Shown piece after piece: positions 52,485 to 60,833 of a DNA stretch of 64,000 nt. The stretch is from an uncultured Aquimarina sp. (GTDB lineage: Bacteria; Bacteroidota; Bacteroidia; Flavobacteriales; Flavobacteriaceae), in the NCBI GenBank assembly GCA_947498705.1, contig CANMLW010000014.1, positions 1 through 64,000 of the forward strand, in the 5' to 3' direction. The notes below the pieces were generated by a model. The model was not told where the DNA came from, did no database searches, and saw nothing but the letters and a program-made list of their open reading frames with translations. Each line of letters begins with the position of its first letter. Within the stretch, counting starts at the first letter, position 1. The translations under genes and the position numbers were made by a program.

Positions 52485-52645
52485 ATACCATTTATATTTT
52501 GAATTTACTGGAAAAGAAAATTAAGATTTTTTTGTTTCAGTTAAGAAGAAAAATCAAGCATAGCAGGGCTACGGTTTATTTTTATTATGAAACTGAGGTA
52601 AAAAAAGAACATTTTATTCCGGTAGATTTAAAGTGTAAATGGTAT
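52485..52645. repeat. 161-nt imperfect palindromic element
   Basis: ATACCATTTATATTTTGAAT (52485-52504) pairs over 29 nt with the right end (AAAGTGTAAATGGTAT). The five mismatches are all transitions, which keeps G-U pairs in RNA. Pairing resumes inside (TTTTTTTGTTTCAGTT with AACTGAGGTAAAAAAA) and ends in a TAGC-AGG-GCTA tip hairpin near 52561-52571. Probably a MITE-like or structured-RNA element. Confidence 0.6.
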
Positions 52646-52661
52646 TAGTAAACAAACGTTA

Positions 52662-53306
52662 TTATTTTCCTACAATAATTCTTGCCGCTTGATACCCACT
52701 ATAAAATGAAGTGTGAGTACGCTTAAATCTTTTCATTACTTTATCTACTTTGGTAGCTAACAGAGTAGAGGTTTGGTCAAAAAGCTCTGAAATACTTTTG
52801 GTGGCCTGTTTTTCTGCAATACGATATTGTCTAGGTTGCCCATTGAGTACCAAAAAGCGATCAAAACTATTTTTTAAATCTGTGATTTGATCGGCTGTTA
52901 CGCCGTAATCCTGAAGATCGTTAAGATGTTCTTCTAGCAAAAGGATGGTTTCATTAACAATAATTATAAAATCTTGATTGCGCAATCTGTATAAATCTGA
53001 AAAACTTTTTGCTGCTTTTTGCTCTAGTTCTACTTTATCTTCTACTGCAGCATATGCTTCTAAGGCATCATTTAGTATATCTGCTTTTTCTGAAACAAAT
53101 CGTTTTTGTGTTGTTTTATTTGTTCCTAAGTAGGTTTTAGCAGCTTCCTGACTGTCTTGATTTTCTCTTATTTTTATCAATTGCTCGTCAAATTGATTTT
53201 TGAACGTAACCAATACAGGAACTCCATTCCAAATATCGGTATGGGTATCCATAAAACTTTGTACTGCCTGATACATCTCTAATCTGTTAATTTGTCTTTG
53301 ATCCAT
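52662..53306 (-). CDS. Helical hypothetical protein downstream of 21-bp array
   Basis: A 214-residue cytosolic protein, almost wholly helical and rich in Gln/Glu/Lys. QINRLEMYQAVQSFMDTHTD opens it, SEKADILNDALEAYAAVED lies in the middle, and the C-terminus is basic (KRFKRTHTSFYSGYQAARII). There is no signal peptide. I believe related proteins occur in other Flavobacteria without known function. The four-helix-bundle-like pattern recalls stress or ferritin-like proteins, but no metal-ligand motif is visible. Its upstream region is the striking 11 x 21-bp array, and a strong terminator and the hairpin element lie downstream. Confidence 0.75.
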   Translation of the reverse strand: MDQRQINRLEMYQAVQSFMDTHTDIWNGVPVLVTFKNQFDEQLIKIRENQDSQEAAKTYLGTNKTTQKRFVSEKADILNDALEAYAAVEDKVELEQKAAKSFSDLYRLRNQDFIIIVNETILLLEEHLNDLQDYGVTADQITDLKNSFDRFLVLNGQPRQYRIAEKQATKSISELFDQTSTLLATKVDKVMKRFKRTHTSFYSGYQAARIIVGK

Positions 53307-53329
53307 AAATGTGTGATTTAAAAAATTAA

Positions 53330-53560
53330 TTTGTAATTGCGTAATTTGGCATTGCAGGCTTGCAAATAAAGATTGTATCTATGTAAATGCATATTGCAAT
53401 GTTGTACTTACATATTGTTGTTATGTAACTACTCATTGTATTAATGTCACCACATATTGTTTTGTTACCGGTAGGTATTGTAATAATGTAAATCTATATT
53501 GTTGTTAAGTAACTTCGACTTGTAATAAAGTGATTAGATATTGTATTGATGTAATACTAA
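53330..53560. repeat. 11-copy, exact 21-bp tandem array (iteron-like)
   Basis: 231 bp divide into 11 consecutive 21-bp units at 53330, 53351, 53372, 53393, 53414, 53435, 53456, 53477, 53498, 53519 and 53540. Consensus of the first 15 bases is ATTGTAwTnATGTAA. TTG at positions 2-4 is invariant and the last six bases vary. Units are diverged but the register never slips. Two helical turns per unit would put each site on the same DNA face. The array starts 24 bp upstream of the ATG of the 52662-53306 gene. Stops in all frames exclude coding. Confidence 0.85.
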
Positions 53561-53701
53561 GCTATACCAATTATGACTTAAATTTATCGATTATGATGTC
53601 GAACATAAATGGTACAATACCAAATGAAGCTGTCTAAAAAGACAGCTTCAAGTTATCATAGATTATGCCCCGTATATTCATAACTCTATGTATTGCTTAT
53701 T
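53561..53701. other. Spacer between array and beta-helix gene
   Basis: No gene is present. It contains TATACCAATTATGA near 53573 and the terminator at 53625-53650. The 21-bp periodicity does not continue here. Confidence 0.4.
53625..53650 (-). terminator. Terminator of beta-helix/HYR gene
   Basis: TGAAGCTGTCT (53625-53635) pairs perfectly with AGACAGCTTCA (53640-53650) around a 4-nt loop. On the minus strand a short T-run follows. It lies about 50 nt past the stop at 53702. Confidence 0.72.
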
Positions 53702-56700
53702 TTATCTCCCTTTTATCATAATCTGCTCATATCTTGAGTCTTTAGACAAGAAATACCCTTTTACCCAATACATACCGGGTGGATATTGATCTACAGGGAT
53801 ACGCTGCCCTACAAACTCTTTAGGATAACTTTGTATTTTTCTGCCAGCCATATCATAGATTTCAAAGAAATACATATCCTTTGATCCTATGATTAAGAAA
53901 TGATCTATTGCCGGATTAGGGTAAATTTCAAAAACAAACTCATCTCGCTCTTCTACAATTACTCTTCTTGTTACTTCGGCTCTATTTCCAGAAGGATCGG
54001 TAGCACTATATCGAATGATGTATTCTCCTAATTCACTCTGATATGCTGAGGTATCTATACTAACCGAAGATCCATCGTCTGTGGTAGCTCCTAATTCTGT
54101 ATAAGGGTCTCCCAAAGAAATAATTTGAGGATCATCTCCTACTAATGTAATGACTGGTGGAGTTACATCTACTACAGTAATTATAGTGGTGCAACTACTG
54201 GTATTTCCTCCATGATCAGTGACAGTCAATGTTATCATTTGTTCACCCAGGTCATCGAGTGTGAATAGTTGTCGATCTATTTGCAAACTTGCCAGATTAC
54301 ATTCATCCAAAGATCCCAAATTGATATCCTGAGGAGAAAGTACAGCTGTACCCGTAGCATCCAGAGGTACTGTAAAAGGTGCTACACAATTTGCTACGGG
54401 TGCAATCGTATCTACGATTGTCACGGTAGTCGAACAAGTATTTATATTTCCTGAAATATCGGTAACGGTAAGAGTTACTATATTGCCTCCAATATTAGTA
54501 CAATCAAACGTAGTTTTATCTATACTCGTTGAAGCCACACCACAATTATCAGTACTACCCGCATCGACATCAGAAATAGTAATAACAGCATTGCCAGTAG
54601 CATCTAATGGTAACGTAAATGGTGCTACACAATTCACCATAGGAGCAACATTATCTTCAACGGTTACCATAGCAGTATTAGTATCTGAATTGCCATTAAC
54701 ATCCGTTACCGTTAAGCTTACTGTATTCAATCCTATTTTTGTACAATCAAAACTAGTGATATCTAAACTTACAGATTGAATTCCACAGTTATCAGAAGAA
54801 CCATTATCGATTTGAGCAGCCGTAATACTTGCGTTTCCTGAACCGTCTAATTGAACCGTGATATCTTGAGTAATCACAGTTGGGGCAATTTTATCTTCTA
54901 CCGTTACCGTAGCGGTTTTACTATCTGAATTTCCATTTACATCTGTTACCGTTAGGCTTACTGTATTCGCTCCTATTTTTGTACAATCAAAACTAGTGAT
55001 ATCTAAACTTACAGATTGCACTCCACAATTATCAGAAGAACCATTGTCGATTTGAGCAGCCGTAATGCTTACGTTTCCTGAACCGTCTAATTGAACCGTG
55101 ATATCTTGAGTAATCACAGTTGGAGCAATTTTATCTTCTACCGTTACCGTAGCAGTATTCGTCTCAGAATTACCATTCACATCGATTACAGTTAATGTTA
55201 TTGTGTTCGTTCCAATCTTAGTACAATCAAATGACGTTACATCTAAACTCATCGATTGCACTCCACAATTATCTGTAGAACCATTATCGATTTGAGCAGC
55301 CGTAATGCTTACGTTTCCTGAACCGTCTAATTGAACCGTGATATCTTGAGTAATCACAGTTGGAGCAATTTTATCTTCTACCGTTACCGTAGCAGTTTTA
55401 CTATCTGAATTTCCGTTTACATCCGTTACCGTTAGGCTTACTGTATTCGCTCCTATTTTTGTACAATCAAAACTACTTGTATCTAAACTTATTGATTGGA
55501 TTCCACAGTTATCAGAAGAACCATTATCGATTTGAGCAGCCGTAATACTTGCATTTCCTGAGCCGTCTAATTGAACCGTGATATCTTGAGTAATCACAGT
55601 TGGAGCAATTTTATCTTCTACCGTTACCGTAGCAGTTTTACTATCTGAATTTCCATTTACATCTGTTACCGTTAGGCTTACTGTATTCGCTCCTATTTTT
55701 GTACAATCAAAACTAGTTGTATCTAAACTTACAGATTGCACTCCACAGTTATCAGAAGAACCATTATCGATTTGAGCAGCCGTAATACTTACGTTTCCTG
55801 AACCGTCTAATTGAACCGTGATATCTTGAGTAATCACAGTTGGGGCAATTTTATCTTCTACCGTTACCGTAGCAGTTTTACTATCTGAATTTCCATTTAC
55901 ATCCGTTACCGTTAGGCTTACTGTATTCGCTCCTATTTTTGTACAATCAAAACTACTTGTATCTAAACTTACAGATTGCACTCCACAATTATCAGAAGAA
56001 CCATTGTCGATTTGAGCAGCCGTAATGCTTATGTTTCCTGAACCGTCTAATTGAACCATGATATCTTGAGTAATTACAGTTGGAGCAATTTTATCTTCTA
56101 CAATAACATTAAAAGAGAATGTAGCAGTATCTCCATTAGTATCCATAGCAGTTAAGGTTACAGTATTAGTACCAAAATTAATATTAGTTCCAGCAACTGG
56201 CGTTTGTGTTATGGTAGCTGAACTTATGGTAGGTACATTTGTATAGTCTGCTAATGTAGCTCCACAAAAATTGGCATTGGTACCCACTGTTTGGTCTTCT
56301 ATAAATAATAAGGAATTAATAGTAGTTTCATAAGCTCCAATATCAATAGTGCCATCAGACACTCTGGCATTACCAGCTATATCATTTGTTGATGAATTAA
56401 AGGTGTTATTACCTGCATTAACCAATGGACTTATTGATGCGGGAATTAACCCATCATCAGCAGTTCCTAAAATATTATCAGCTCCATCAGTATCTGCTGA
56501 GTTTACAAAAGGGTCTGCGGTTAGGGTAACGGTTATATTAGGTGCATTTGTTCCATCACTAGCATTGTTATTTCCTGAAGCACTACCAAAGTTATTGAAA
56601 ATATCATTAATACCATTGCTATCAATGTTATTGTAAAATACCGTGTTGTTTATAGTTGGAGAAGATGAATTAATATTAGAGATCCCTCCTCCAGTATCAT

Positions 56701-58666
56701 TTGCAGTATTGTTGTAAAAAGTAACATTATTTAATACTGGAGATGAAGATGAGATGTTTAGCATCCCTCCTCCAAAATTATTTGAAACATTGTTATAAAA
56801 ATTAACATTATTTAATATAGGAGACGAAGAAGAACCGTTAAGCATTCCTCCTCCAGCGTACTCTGCGGTGTTGTTATAAACGTGTATATTATTTAAAATT
56901 GGAGATGAAGTCCAATTGAATATTCCACCCCCTTCAAGATTTGCGATATTGCTAGTAATGGTTATATTAACTAAATTTGGAGAAGAATTATAGTTAGATA
57001 TACCACCTCCAGAAAATCTAAAGCAGCTTCTCCCGCTAAAACTTATACTACTTGTACCATTAGCATTTCCTTCAGTTATTGTAAATCCATCAATAATGGT
57101 AGTAGTGTCTAAATTCGCTGTAACTAAAACGTGATATGTATTGTCGCTATTGTTGCCTGCAGTACCTAAATCACCACTTAAAATGGTTGGATGTCCTATG
57201 GTTCTTTCATTAAGGTTAGTTTCAGTACCTATAAAACCACCATATATTTTTAAATTTTTGTCTAAATGGAAAGCATAATCTCTGGTGTTAGCACTACCGT
57301 TGGGTGCGTTTGTTGGTAAATAGGTTCCTTCGGCTACCCAAATCTCACCATCTTCTGCAATAGCATCAATTGCGTCTTGTAAATTGGTATAAGCATCTGT
57401 CCAACTCGTTCCATCGTTATTTCCTGTAGCGTCTATATCTACATAAAGAAAAGTAGGAGGAGCAAACTCGTAAGCTCCAATATCTATAGTAGTTTGAGAT
57501 ATTCTAGCATTACCAGCTATATCAGTTGTTGTCGAATTGTAGGTATTGTTACCTGCATTAATCAAAGGACTAGTTGACGCAGGAGCTAACCCGTCATCAG
57601 GAGTACCTAAAATATCATCAGCACCATCAATATCTGCTGAGTTGACAAAAGGGTCTGCAGTTAAAGTAACAGTTACACCAGGTGCATTTGTGCCATCACT
57701 GGCATTGTTGTTTCCTGAAGCGGTATTTGTATTAATAACATCGCTAATACCCTTATTGTTAGTGTTGTTATAGAAAACAGTATTATTTAAAGTAACAGTA
57801 GAAGAATAATTACTTATTCCACCTACTCCACGACTATTTGCAGTGTTGTTATAAAAAGTAACATTATTTAATATTGGAGACGAAGAAGAATTGTTTAGCA
57901 TTCCTGCTCCTCCACCATATGTAATATTATTATAAAAGGTAACATTATTTAATATTGGTGATGAAGATAGAAAGTTAGCCATTCCTCCACCTCCCCATAC
58001 ATCTGCAAAAGAAAATGCGGTGTTATTTGTAATGGTTACATTATTTAAAATTGGAGAAGAGGAACCTCTATTATAGATAGCTCCTCCTCCCTTAACTACA
58101 GTATTATTGGAAAAAGTTATATTTTGTATTGTTGGAGAAGAACTTATATTATACATTCCACCACCGAAAAACCCGAAATAAGTGTTACCACTGTAAGTAA
58201 TGTTATTTCCGTCAGCAAATGCTCCAGTTATCGTAAATCCATCAATAATTGTAGAGGTGTCCAAATTAGCTGTAATTAATACATGGTATGCATTATCGGT
58301 AGTATCATTTACAGTACCTAAATCACCACTTAAAATAGTTGGATGTCCTGAGGTCCTCTCGCTTAAGTTAGTTTCAGTACCTGTAAAACCACCATATATT
58401 TTTAAATTTTTATCTAAATGAAAAGAAAAGTTTCTGGTATTAGCACTACCATTGGGAGAGTTTGTTGGTAGATAGGTCCCTTCGGCTACCCAAATTTCGC
58501 CATCCTCAGCAACTGCATCTAAAGCGTCTTGTATATTATTGTAAGCATTTGTCCAACTCGTTCCATCGTTATTACCTGTAGCGTCTATATCTACATAGGT
58601 TTGTGAATATGATAGCTTTGAGAATAGTAAAAAACAAAAAAAAGTAAATAGTAATTTATGTTTCAT
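53702..58666 (-). CDS. Giant beta-helix/HYR surface protein with T9SS type A tail
   Basis: A 1654-residue secreted protein. A signal peptide ends SKLSYSQ. Two tandem parallel-beta-helix (choice-of-anchor type) modules of about 380 residues follow, each opening YVDIDATGNNDGTSWT and DGEIWVAEGTYLPTN, with rungs like SSPILNNVTFYNN. After an HYR-like linker come six near-identical 80-residue modules (EDKIAPTVITQDITVQLDGS ... DCTKIGANTVSLTVTD), two diverged modules, a DUF5011-like Ig domain (ITLVGDDPQIISLGDPYTE) and a T9SS type A sorting domain (FEIYPNPAIDHFLIIGS, PPGMYWVKGYF). It is probably displayed on the surface for adhesion or polysaccharide contact. Confidence 0.93.
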   Translation of the reverse strand: MKHKLLFTFFCFLLFSKLSYSQTYVDIDATGNNDGTSWTNAYNNIQDALDAVAEDGEIWVAEGTYLPTNSPNGSANTRNFSFHLDKNLKIYGGFTGTETNLSERTSGHPTILSGDLGTVNDTTDNAYHVLITANLDTSTIIDGFTITGAFADGNNITYSGNTYFGFFGGGMYNISSSPTIQNITFSNNTVVKGGGAIYNRGSSSPILNNVTITNNTAFSFADVWGGGGMANFLSSSPILNNVTFYNNITYGGGAGMLNNSSSSPILNNVTFYNNTANSRGVGGISNYSSTVTLNNTVFYNNTNNKGISDVINTNTASGNNNASDGTNAPGVTVTLTADPFVNSADIDGADDILGTPDDGLAPASTSPLINAGNNTYNSTTTDIAGNARISQTTIDIGAYEFAPPTFLYVDIDATGNNDGTSWTDAYTNLQDAIDAIAEDGEIWVAEGTYLPTNAPNGSANTRDYAFHLDKNLKIYGGFIGTETNLNERTIGHPTILSGDLGTAGNNSDNTYHVLVTANLDTTTIIDGFTITEGNANGTSSISFSGRSCFRFSGGGISNYNSSPNLVNITITSNIANLEGGGIFNWTSSPILNNIHVYNNTAEYAGGGMLNGSSSSPILNNVNFYNNVSNNFGGGMLNISSSSPVLNNVTFYNNTANDTGGGISNINSSSPTINNTVFYNNIDSNGINDIFNNFGSASGNNNASDGTNAPNITVTLTADPFVNSADTDGADNILGTADDGLIPASISPLVNAGNNTFNSSTNDIAGNARVSDGTIDIGAYETTINSLLFIEDQTVGTNANFCGATLADYTNVPTISSATITQTPVAGTNINFGTNTVTLTAMDTNGDTATFSFNVIVEDKIAPTVITQDIMVQLDGSGNISITAAQIDNGSSDNCGVQSVSLDTSSFDCTKIGANTVSLTVTDVNGNSDSKTATVTVEDKIAPTVITQDITVQLDGSGNVSITAAQIDNGSSDNCGVQSVSLDTTSFDCTKIGANTVSLTVTDVNGNSDSKTATVTVEDKIAPTVITQDITVQLDGSGNASITAAQIDNGSSDNCGIQSISLDTSSFDCTKIGANTVSLTVTDVNGNSDSKTATVTVEDKIAPTVITQDITVQLDGSGNVSITAAQIDNGSTDNCGVQSMSLDVTSFDCTKIGTNTITLTVIDVNGNSETNTATVTVEDKIAPTVITQDITVQLDGSGNVSITAAQIDNGSSDNCGVQSVSLDITSFDCTKIGANTVSLTVTDVNGNSDSKTATVTVEDKIAPTVITQDITVQLDGSGNASITAAQIDNGSSDNCGIQSVSLDITSFDCTKIGLNTVSLTVTDVNGNSDTNTAMVTVEDNVAPMVNCVAPFTLPLDATGNAVITISDVDAGSTDNCGVASTSIDKTTFDCTNIGGNIVTLTVTDISGNINTCSTTVTIVDTIAPVANCVAPFTVPLDATGTAVLSPQDINLGSLDECNLASLQIDRQLFTLDDLGEQMITLTVTDHGGNTSSCTTIITVVDVTPPVITLVGDDPQIISLGDPYTELGATTDDGSSVSIDTSAYQSELGEYIIRYSATDPSGNRAEVTRRVIVEERDEFVFEIYPNPAIDHFLIIGSKDMYFFEIYDMAGRKIQSYPKEFVGQRIPVDQYPPGMYWVKGYFLSKDSRYEQIMIKGR
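54660..56100 (-). repeat. Six near-identical 240-nt coding repeats
   Basis: Exactly 240 nt per unit, with near-identical DNA at the junctions (for example CCGTGATATCTTGAGTAATC near 54855, 55095, 55335, 55575 and 55815). Synonymous positions are also conserved, so the copies arose recently or are kept alike by gene conversion. Each encodes one 80-residue HYR-type module. Confidence 0.92.
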
Positions 58667-58804
58667 AAGGGGTGAATTGAATAGGTGTAGAAATAGTAAT
58701 TAAATTTTTTATCATCAAGACAAGATTTTTAGTAAAACTAGTAGAGCTAATTACAATAAAAACTTTAAAATATGTAGTTAACTATAACCTCTAATGACGA
58801 AGTG

Positions 58805-58830
58805 CAAAGTTAAAGAGAAGCCTAAAGCAA
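58805..58830 (-). promoter_or_regulatory. Promoter candidate of beta-helix gene
   Basis: On the minus strand TAACTTTG (58805-58812) matches the -7 consensus and TTG (58828-58830) lies 15 nt upstream. The transcript would have a leader of about 130 nt. Confidence 0.45.
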
Positions 58831-58843
58831 GGCTAAAATAAGT

Positions 58844-58867
58844 AGGGTACAAGTCAGGGTACATTTA
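58844..58867 (-). promoter_or_regulatory. 12-bp-phased direct repeat, copy 1
   Basis: AGGGTACAAGTC then AGGGTACATTTA are adjacent 12-bp units (TGTACCCT on the minus strand). It lies just upstream of the -7 box of the beta-helix gene. The same doublet occurs at 60723-60746. It is a likely site for a direct-repeat-binding activator. Confidence 0.6.
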
Positions 58868-58969
58868 CAAAAAAACCTCATGTAAAAGCAATAATTATTT
58901 GAAAATCAGTATTTATGTATAGTTGATTAGCTAGAGACGGAAGGTTTTGTTTGTTTTATAAGTATAACC

Positions 58970-60646
58970 TTAAAAACTTTCTAAGAAATCCTCTAGACTA
59001 TCCATAGCTGATAAATTTAATTTCTTTTTTAAACGAGATTTTGCAGATTTTACAGCATGGATCGTTGTTCCTCTTAGTTCAGCGATTTCTTTTCTGGTAA
59101 GTTTTAGTTTAGAAAAACTTGCAATTTCAATATCTGTTTTAGATAGTTCTGGAAACTTTGAGGAGAGTTGAGTAACAAAATTACTATTGTAATTCGCTAT
59201 TTTTTGTTTAAAAATTAATGCTTTTTTATCTTCTATTTTGCTAGATCTAATATCAGCCAAAATTGAATTTACATTTACATCAGTATCGTTGTTAACTATT
59301 TGTTCTAAACTTTGAGCAATCTTTAATTTAGAACGTAGTTGTTTTACACTTTCCATTTGTAAAGCCATAACTTCTTTACTTTTTAACGAAATATCTTTCT
59401 TCACAGAAAGAAGTTGAGCCACTAAATTAAATTTTTCTTTTTCTAAAGTATTGTAACGATCTGCGACAGCCAATGATAATAAAATAGCTTCTAAAATAGA
59501 ACCAATCATATAAGCATTAAGTGTAAAAAAGTTTTCAGGTAAAATCACAAACACAGTCAAGGTATAAATAATTACACTGGTACAATAAGTCGCCCAAGCA
59601 ATAACTAGGTATTTGGCAAAAGAATTACCTCCAATATAAGTTTTAATACCAGCATAAAGCGCCAAAAAGCTACATAACAATAATCCCATAGCAACAGGAC
59701 TGTTATTAGGAGGGTGTCCAAAAAACTTTTGTCGTATCATTACGTAAGCTAGCGCCAAAAGTTCATAATAAAAAATGGCATTGAGTAGCCAATGTGCAGA
59801 CCTACTATACTTTTTTGTTTCAAGAAAATGAATACAAAACTGTGCTGTTATTACCGTACCAAAAGTTAAAAAAATAGGTGTACACCATTCTTGGAGAAAA
59901 GGCATTTCATCCAATAAAAACTTTTTCATAAACCCTCTAACCGTAATTTGTACCAATAACCCACCTAAAATAGTTCCTGCATACAAAAAATACACATTAT
60001 CACGTAAGCCTATACCTAACAATATATTATAAAATACAATGATTACCAATGCGCCAATAATTAAGGCCATTGCTAATAATTCGTTTTGCTCGTTGTTCAA
60101 ATAGTCTTCTTCATTAATTATAGATACAGCATATGATTTTCCGTATTGACTATAGGTTTTAATATAATAGGTTTGGGTTTGTTCTGGTGTTAAATCTAAA
60201 GGAAAATGTAATGAAGTACCTCTAATAGGTTTGTCAGCTTCATTAACCATAACTCCTGTATGGTAAACTTTCCATTCTTTATGTTCTTTATAATACAAAC
60301 TAACAGAATCCAATAGTGGTTTTTGGATTCTTAGTAATTTGCTAAAGTGTTCTGGAGTATTGTTTTTTATTTTAAATTTTAACCAAACATTGGTGTTTGT
60401 AAAACCAAGATTGATCCTTTCCTTTTCAGATTTTTTATAGTCTAGGTTTACGGCCTCTTCAATTCCCATTTGTAAAGTAGCATCTTCAGCCACATACAAA
60501 TAGTTGCCTAACATATTTTTAGAAGTAATTGAGTCAGTAAAAATGGTTTCATTTATATCCTCATTTGAAATTTCTTGTGCGAAAGATGCAATAGATAATA
60601 ATACATAAAAAAATAATACTGATAAATGAAAGTAAATAGTTTTCAA
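58970..60646 (-). CDS. 7TM-DISM transmembrane regulator with HTH domain (intact)
   Basis: A 558-residue one-component regulator. A signal peptide (ending SIASFAQ) is followed by a periplasmic 7TMR-DISMED2 domain (about 30-180, LGFTNTNVWLKFKIKN, LDSVSLYYKEHKEW). A seven-helix 7TM-DISM bundle comes next (about 190-400, with FMKKFLLDEMPFLQEW), then a coiled coil (400-490) and a LuxR-like HTH (FPELSKTDIEIASFSKLKLT, RKEIAELRGTTIHAVKSAKS). DISMED2 domains are thought to bind carbohydrate-like ligands. It lies between two surface-protein genes that both border TGTACCC direct repeats, so it is the leading candidate for their regulator. Confidence 0.92.
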   Translation of the reverse strand: MKTIYFHLSVLFFYVLLSIASFAQEISNEDINETIFTDSITSKNMLGNYLYVAEDATLQMGIEEAVNLDYKKSEKERINLGFTNTNVWLKFKIKNNTPEHFSKLLRIQKPLLDSVSLYYKEHKEWKVYHTGVMVNEADKPIRGTSLHFPLDLTPEQTQTYYIKTYSQYGKSYAVSIINEEDYLNNEQNELLAMALIIGALVIIVFYNILLGIGLRDNVYFLYAGTILGGLLVQITVRGFMKKFLLDEMPFLQEWCTPIFLTFGTVITAQFCIHFLETKKYSRSAHWLLNAIFYYELLALAYVMIRQKFFGHPPNNSPVAMGLLLCSFLALYAGIKTYIGGNSFAKYLVIAWATYCTSVIIYTLTVFVILPENFFTLNAYMIGSILEAILLSLAVADRYNTLEKEKFNLVAQLLSVKKDISLKSKEVMALQMESVKQLRSKLKIAQSLEQIVNNDTDVNVNSILADIRSSKIEDKKALIFKQKIANYNSNFVTQLSSKFPELSKTDIEIASFSKLKLTRKEIAELRGTTIHAVKSAKSRLKKKLNLSAMDSLEDFLESF

Positions 60647-60685
60647 AAGCCTATTGTTGATTCAAAAAATAATTGGTACTCCTTA

Positions 60686-60693
60686 CAAAACTA
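60686..60693 (-). promoter_or_regulatory. -7 box of 7TM-DISM gene
   Basis: TAGTTTTG on the minus strand fits TAnnTTTG and lies 40 nt before the ATG at 60646. A TTTG (60706-60709) is close but at short spacing. Confidence 0.45.
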
Positions 60694-60722
60694 TAAAACT
60701 GAAGTCAAATAGCTGGTTAAGG

Positions 60723-60746
60723 AGGGTACAAATTAGGGTACAAATC
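60723..60746. promoter_or_regulatory. 12-bp-phased direct repeat, copy 2
   Basis: AGGGTACAAATT then AGGGTACAAATC are adjacent 12-bp units. They lie between the divergent 7TM-DISM gene (77 nt from its ATG) and BspA-type gene (88 nt from its ATG), so one site could control both. It matches copy 1 at 58844-58867. Confidence 0.62.
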
Positions 60747-60799
60747 GCGTAACTACAATAAAACTAAGCTGCAAGCTACGAAATGATTTACAGGAGATT

Positions 60800-60807
60800 T
60801 ATTTTTG
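60800..60807 (+). promoter_or_regulatory. -7 box of BspA-type gene
   Basis: TATTTTTG fits TAnnTTTG and lies 27 nt before the ATG at 60834. No -33 TTTG is present at standard spacing, which suits an activator-dependent promoter using the direct repeat upstream. Confidence 0.45.
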
Positions 60808-60833
60808 CAATTCAATTAATACCCCAATCCAAA

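Larger units (their letters stand above)
52320..52661. other. Intergenic region with terminator and hairpin element
   Basis: No gene is present. It holds the intrinsic terminator at 52430-52459 and the 161-nt hairpin element at 52485-52645, both listed separately. TTGGATACCCTA near 52402 weakly resembles the TGTACCC repeats. Confidence 0.45.
58667..58969. other. Regulatory intergenic region
   Basis: About 300 nt between two same-strand genes. It holds a -7 box at 58805-58812 and the direct repeat at 58844-58867, both listed separately. No gene is seen, and no clear terminator for the 7TM-DISM gene. Confidence 0.45.

Noticed and set aside
53330-53560. Regular repeats that could suggest a CRISPR array
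   Set aside because: Units are 21 bp head-to-tail with no unique spacers, repeats are diverged, and no cas genes are present. It is a tandem iteron-like array.
54269-58421. Plus-strand ORFs opposite the beta-helix/HYR gene
   Set aside because: Repeat-derived antisense frames. Their products repeat with the 240-nt and beta-helix periods and have no independent signals.
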